Notes under the pieces: model-generated
Seen by the model: the letters and a program-made list of their open reading frames with translations, nothing else
Told to the model about the DNA's origin: nothing
The model's database searches: none
Assembly (NCBI GenBank): GCA_002221725.1
Contig: NJFT01000002.1
Span: 432,896-496,895 of the forward strand
Reading direction: 5' to 3'
DNA: 64,000 nucleotides
Source: Scedosporium boydii
Taxonomy: Eukaryota > Ascomycota > Sordariomycetes > Microascales > Microascaceae
Shown: positions 61,201-64,000 of the stretch, piece after piece
Layout of the letters: the number at the start of each line of letters is the position of its first letter
Position numbering within the stretch: position 1 is the stretch's first letter
Position numbers and translations under genes: made by a program

Positions 61201-64000
61201 TTGTACACTCCCCACTCGAGAATTGCGCTTCTTCATTCCGAAACACAGTCCAGCCATCAGTGGTGTACTATCTCCAGTTCCAGAGCCCGGCTGCGCACTG
61301 GACCGCTTGTGCAGTTGAGTAGAAACAAGGTGAAAAGAGTCGGGGGGGCACGTTGCGAATGCGAATGTCAGGGATGTGCTGCAAGGCCTCAGGGTCTCCT
61401 TCAGGCACTCGTCTACATGGCACAAGGTTGATGTGCCTTTTGCAGATGCAGGAGGGCCCCATCAAAAATGGCCCAACGAGCTGTCAGCTTTGTCCGGGAG
61501 GGATGGATTTTTGGGATATACGAGTACTTTCGGAGTATGAGCATGGAAAATCTATGGGCAGCTCGAGGTAATTGGGGAATGGGTGGACCCCCAAAAACAG
61601 TCCCGAGACAGAAAACCAACCACTTCCATCAATAAGAAGCCTTCCTGCGGTGAAGTTCCAAATTTCCCCCTCTTCTTCCCACAAGCTTGTGTGGGCAAAG
61701 GATCGCTCGAAGCATGAGCAAATTTAAGGCAACGCATCCCATAGGTCCTAGGTATTTACAGTTAAGCACATGCCATTTTTGATTTCGCCCTTTCACCAGG
61801 CCGTTGAACTATGTCCAGCCGCCGTCGGATGCGCTGCTGCAGCACTGCATGATGTTGGTAGTCCCCAAGCTTCTTATCGCTGGCTAGTGATAACATGCAT
61901 CTCGGGCGGGGCGGAGAATGTAACCAACCACTCCCACACTGCTGCTCTCGGGAGTAACCTTTGCCCACTGTGGAAGCTCGAAAGCTAGCGTCCAGAGTGC
62001 TAGTCCAGATTCTCGTCTGCTTCAGGTCAGGCTGGGAGTGCCCTTTCGAGAAACGCAAGGGCATTAAGTGATGGTCCTCCATTTCGCGTTATCGGGCACA
62101 AATCATGAATGGCATTGACTGGGAAACAGCCGATAAGGGAGAATGACGCACTAACGCTCTCGTATCCTGAGGAGAATAGGCAGAAAAGGGTCGTCACCAA
62201 CTAACCTCCAATGTTTCGCGAGATCTTGTTAGAGAATCGGCAAAGAACAAAGTAGACACATGCGGATGGGGCTTCTTGCTGGTACTACGATCCGTTTGGA
62301 AAATACTCGTTTCATAATATAAAACATGTGTAAATATCAAGTATCTCCTAATCTGGATACAGTAGCTTCTCGATACGTCATGTCTCTGGTTACTTTGATT
62401 CTACTTTTAGTTGCATCAAGCGAGCGTCGTTCCTAGAATGCCCGGCGGCACATTGAATCAAATCCTTGTACGAAGTACACTGGTATTATCATGAGTTTGG
62501 TTCTGAGGTGACGGAAGGGGAAACACAATGAGTGCATTAAACCAAAATCCACACTTTGTTCGGCAATTTCGATGTCCTCGTGCACTGGTTTAACTTCAAA
62601 TGTGGTGGACCAAACCCATGCTATTAGTCCAGGGATATTTCCCCCGCAAGGAGTGTAACAATGCGCTTGGTGAATTCATCGATCGATGGCGCTGTTCTTT
62701 CAGGAGCCAGGATCGGCTAATTTGAAGAAACAACGATAGGAGCTCTCGGAGGTGGCAGGGGCATCAATGTCGGGGCAGTGGTCCGGTGGTTTCACCTTGC
62801 AGGTCCCACAAGCTGAATGATGGGGCATAGTAACGACTAAAACATGGTAAAAGGCGCGAGAGCTGTGGCTGTACTTGTGTTTGGCTGAACCCATGGCATC
62901 TGAATTGCCAGCCTAGGAATGCTTGAAGGGAGAGCATGCCGCATGCACTAAAACCCTCAATAGAAGTGGTACCATGCAGAGATAGCAGATGACGTTCAAA
63001 GCGCAATATCGACTAGACTGGTCAGGTCAGGGAGCCAAGGAAGGGAGGGTCATACCAAGACCGACGACGACGGTATGGCAAGAGTCGAAGGGCGCTGTTT
63101 CGTCAACTTGTCAATCTGTGCTTGTGATGGGCAATCCGAGGGAGGGAGGGACTTAGCCGGCGCCAAAGTCTGGCCGTTAGCTCGAGTCTGCGTTGCTGTT
63201 GACAGGCGTTGAAGTATTGTGGTAGGGAGTAGCGGGCTTGTGCGTCAGTGTCATCCAAACTATTGCAATTGCTCTTCTTCGGCATGTAACTACGCAAGTA
63301 TTCCCGACTGAGAACGGGGGGTTACTCTGATAAGCAGAGTCCTATTATCTACAGTTCGGCTAGGACTGCACAGAGTTCGAATTGCCAACAAAGAACTGGA
63401 AACTGCCTCAAGCCAAATCTGTCCGGAGATGGCCTGAAGAGAGTAGACCCATTGCTCCTTCAACGGAGATGCGTGCCTTCGCCTCTATCAAGGTTTGGGA
63501 TTAATACGTCTATCTACCCTTAGACTTGGAGGGAGTAGCAGGCGGGGATCTTCTTCGCACAAACGGGGCCCCTTCTCGGCTCTTGAGCGCCTTAACTCTC
63601 CCGAACTAACGTTCACAGACACATGCCCAGAATTAAGCCCCTTTTCTGGGTGCTGCAACGTTGTGCTGTTAGGAAGAACAGAGAAGGACTGTCCGGCCCG
63701 GACAGGGTACATTGAATTTGATTCTTAACTTTCTGTGATGGGTAAAAAGGTTTGGGTCCCTGACCTCTAGATGCGAGGGTACCAATGATCACGGTTTGAC
63801 CGGACAGGCTCTGCGGGCTAGGACGTTTTAGGAGTCAGTCCTATGACTACCTCAGTCCCCTTCCATTATAATCTAAACCTGTCCCGGGGGTTTAAACGTT
63901 AGTTCATTACATACTAACCACTTTCAGAAGGGGTATATATACATGGATTCCAATATTAGATAGAGCTATATTAGAGGTATCTATACCATTTCCCCATTTG
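58282..64000. other. 5.7 kb gene-free region to the window end
   Basis: No protein gene, tRNA or transposon is recognised; open frames are all under 125 codons. Exact copies of the dispersed word lie at 59883 (TACTTCGTA) and 62469 (TACGAAGTA). The last 200 bp contain AT-rich sequence with TATATATA near 63937 and could be the start of another promoter. Confidence 0.5.

Overview
The window is nuclear DNA of a filamentous ascomycete (Pezizomycotina), most likely a Sordariomycete. The genes carry short introns of about 50-100 bp with GTRNGT donors and CTAAC/CTAAG branch sites. trpC is the filamentous-fungal trifunctional fusion, the Galpha protein has the 353-residue group I form, and there is one isolated 5S rRNA gene. 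I joined exons by eye from splice sites and reading frames; nothing was checked against a database.

Layout. 0.8-6.5 kb: CDC48, KTI12 and an Smr-domain protein. 6.5-13.9 kb: a gene-free stretch dense in one short repeated word. 13.9-26.2 kb: a group I Galpha subunit, a DUF3716 protein, a DUF4419 protein, the eIF2 assembly factor CDC123, the spliceosomal CWC21 and the ER SNARE USE1. 26.2-28.8 kb: no intact gene, but a cluster of hairpins. 28.8-33.0 kb: a small BRCT-domain gene and trpC, with a CPC1/Gcn4-type site upstream of trpC. 33.7-35.8 kb: a kinase-like gene and an orphan gene, both with unresolved or damaged 5' ends, which look like an accessory insertion. 36.6-43.5 kb: TIM9 and the 1,825-residue NUP188. 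43.5-47.6 kb: another gene-free stretch rich in the same word. 47.6-57.2 kb: a Sac7/Bag7-type RhoGAP, GPI10 and ornithine aminotransferase. 57.2-64 kb: a single 5S rRNA gene and otherwise nothing recognisable.

Most genes are single-copy housekeeping functions (protein quality control, tRNA modification, splicing, translation initiation, nuclear pore, mitochondrial import, secretion, GPI anchors, amino-acid metabolism), each with its own promoter. There is no secondary-metabolite cluster, intact transposon or CRISPR array.

The most unusual signal is non-coding. The 9-mer TACGAAGTA/TACTTCGTA occurs at least 21 times where about 0.5 is expected by chance. All copies are intergenic, and some form perfect inverted or tandem arrangements. 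Other points for follow-up are a CaaX-type C-terminus on the Smr protein, the possibly decaying kinase/orphan pair beside trpC, the 26.7-27.3 kb hairpin cluster, and Gcn4-type sites upstream of both trpC and CDC123.
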